A stretch of DNA of 64,000 nt from Thecaphora thlaspeos (lineage: Eukaryota > Basidiomycota > Ustilaginomycetes > Urocystidales > Glomosporiaceae): contig UWYS01000021.1 in NCBI GenBank assembly GCA_900291925.1, positions 392,085 to 456,084 on the forward strand. Reading direction: 5' to 3'. Shown in pieces: positions 63,815-64,000 of this stretch (position 1 is its first letter; every line of letters begins with the position of its first letter). The translations under genes were made by a program, and so were the position numbers. The notes below the pieces were generated by a model. It was not told the DNA's origin. It saw only the letters and a program-made list of their open reading frames with translations, and made no database searches.

Positions 63815-64000
63815 AGGGATAGGGATAGGGATAGGGATAGGGTTAGGGATAGGGTTAGGGTTAGGGTTAGGGTTAGGGTTAGGGTTAGGGTTAGGGTTAG
63901 GGTTAGGGTTAGGGTTAGGGTTAGGGTTAGGGTTAGGGTTAGGGTTAGGGTTAGGGTTAGGGTTAGGGTTAGGGTTAGGGTTAGGGTTAGGGTTAGGGTT
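63813..64000. repeat. Telomere, (TTAGGG)n
   Basis: About 31 six-base repeats run to the end of the window in the G-rich orientation expected at a right chromosome end. The inner repeats are variant: after the first TTAGGG come four ATAGGG, one TTAGGG and one ATAGGG, then uniform TTAGGG. The junction lies within a homologous sequence (GGAGATT) that continues differently in copy A, so the telomere was added onto, or joined to, a broken element. Confidence 0.98.

Overview
The window is the right end of a chromosome from a filamentous or yeast-like fungus. The last ~190 bases are TTAGGG telomere repeats, genes carry short GT-AG introns, and single-copy DNA is GC-rich. Gene content and protein style (Vip1, Ivy1, Snf5/Sfh1, PDR transporters, long Ser/Ala/Gln-rich disordered tails) suggest a basidiomycete, most likely Ustilaginomycotina (smut relatives). 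The species is not determined.

Bases 1-235 are a truncated piece of a repeat that recurs at 55.3-55.6 kb. From 2 to 52 kb the window is a normal gene-rich arm. In order it holds: an MFS anion:cation symporter (+); a broken PDR-type ABC transporter (-); a Vip1/Asp1 inositol pyrophosphate synthase (-) divergent from an Ivy1-like I-BAR protein (+); a small SBDS-domain protein of the Rtc3 type (+); a Snf5/Sfh1 chromatin-remodelling subunit (-) divergent from mitochondrial aspartyl-tRNA synthetase (+); an intact PDR transporter (-); a PPR protein (-); an intron-containing tRNA-Thr(CGT) (-); a Cue1-like ER protein (+); 1-Cys peroxiredoxin (+); an AMMECR1 protein (-); TSPO (+); an unusual Rab-like GTPase with a huge N-terminal extension (+); MCM7 (-); and an Ssu1-type sulfite exporter (-). 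I rebuilt exon joins by hand, and all intact spliced models close in frame.

From 52.3 kb to the end the window is subtelomeric. Two islands of repeat DNA (52.3-55.6 kb and 62.7-63.8 kb) flank two accessory genes: a four-exon P-loop NTPase of 940 aa that resembles fungal Crinkler/RHS-type NTPases, and a secreted Cys/Trp-rich protein with several Kex2-type sites. The repeats hold a subtelomeric element with a conserved coding 3' end in three copies (one cut by the telomere) and a 1.04 kb TIR element with a pogo-like transposase remnant.

The repeat DNA is almost free of CpG: none in about 1.87 kb at 53051-54920, and one in the last 1.3 kb. The copy at 52.5-52.8 kb still has CpG, and its CpG sites appear as TpG or CpA at the telomeric copy. 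This is direct internal evidence for CpG-directed mutation of repeats, such as RIP-like mutation or methylcytosine deamination. The other main result is the broken PDR transporter at 4.6-9.15 kb, which carries three separate lesions while its paralogue at 24.4-29.4 kb is intact.
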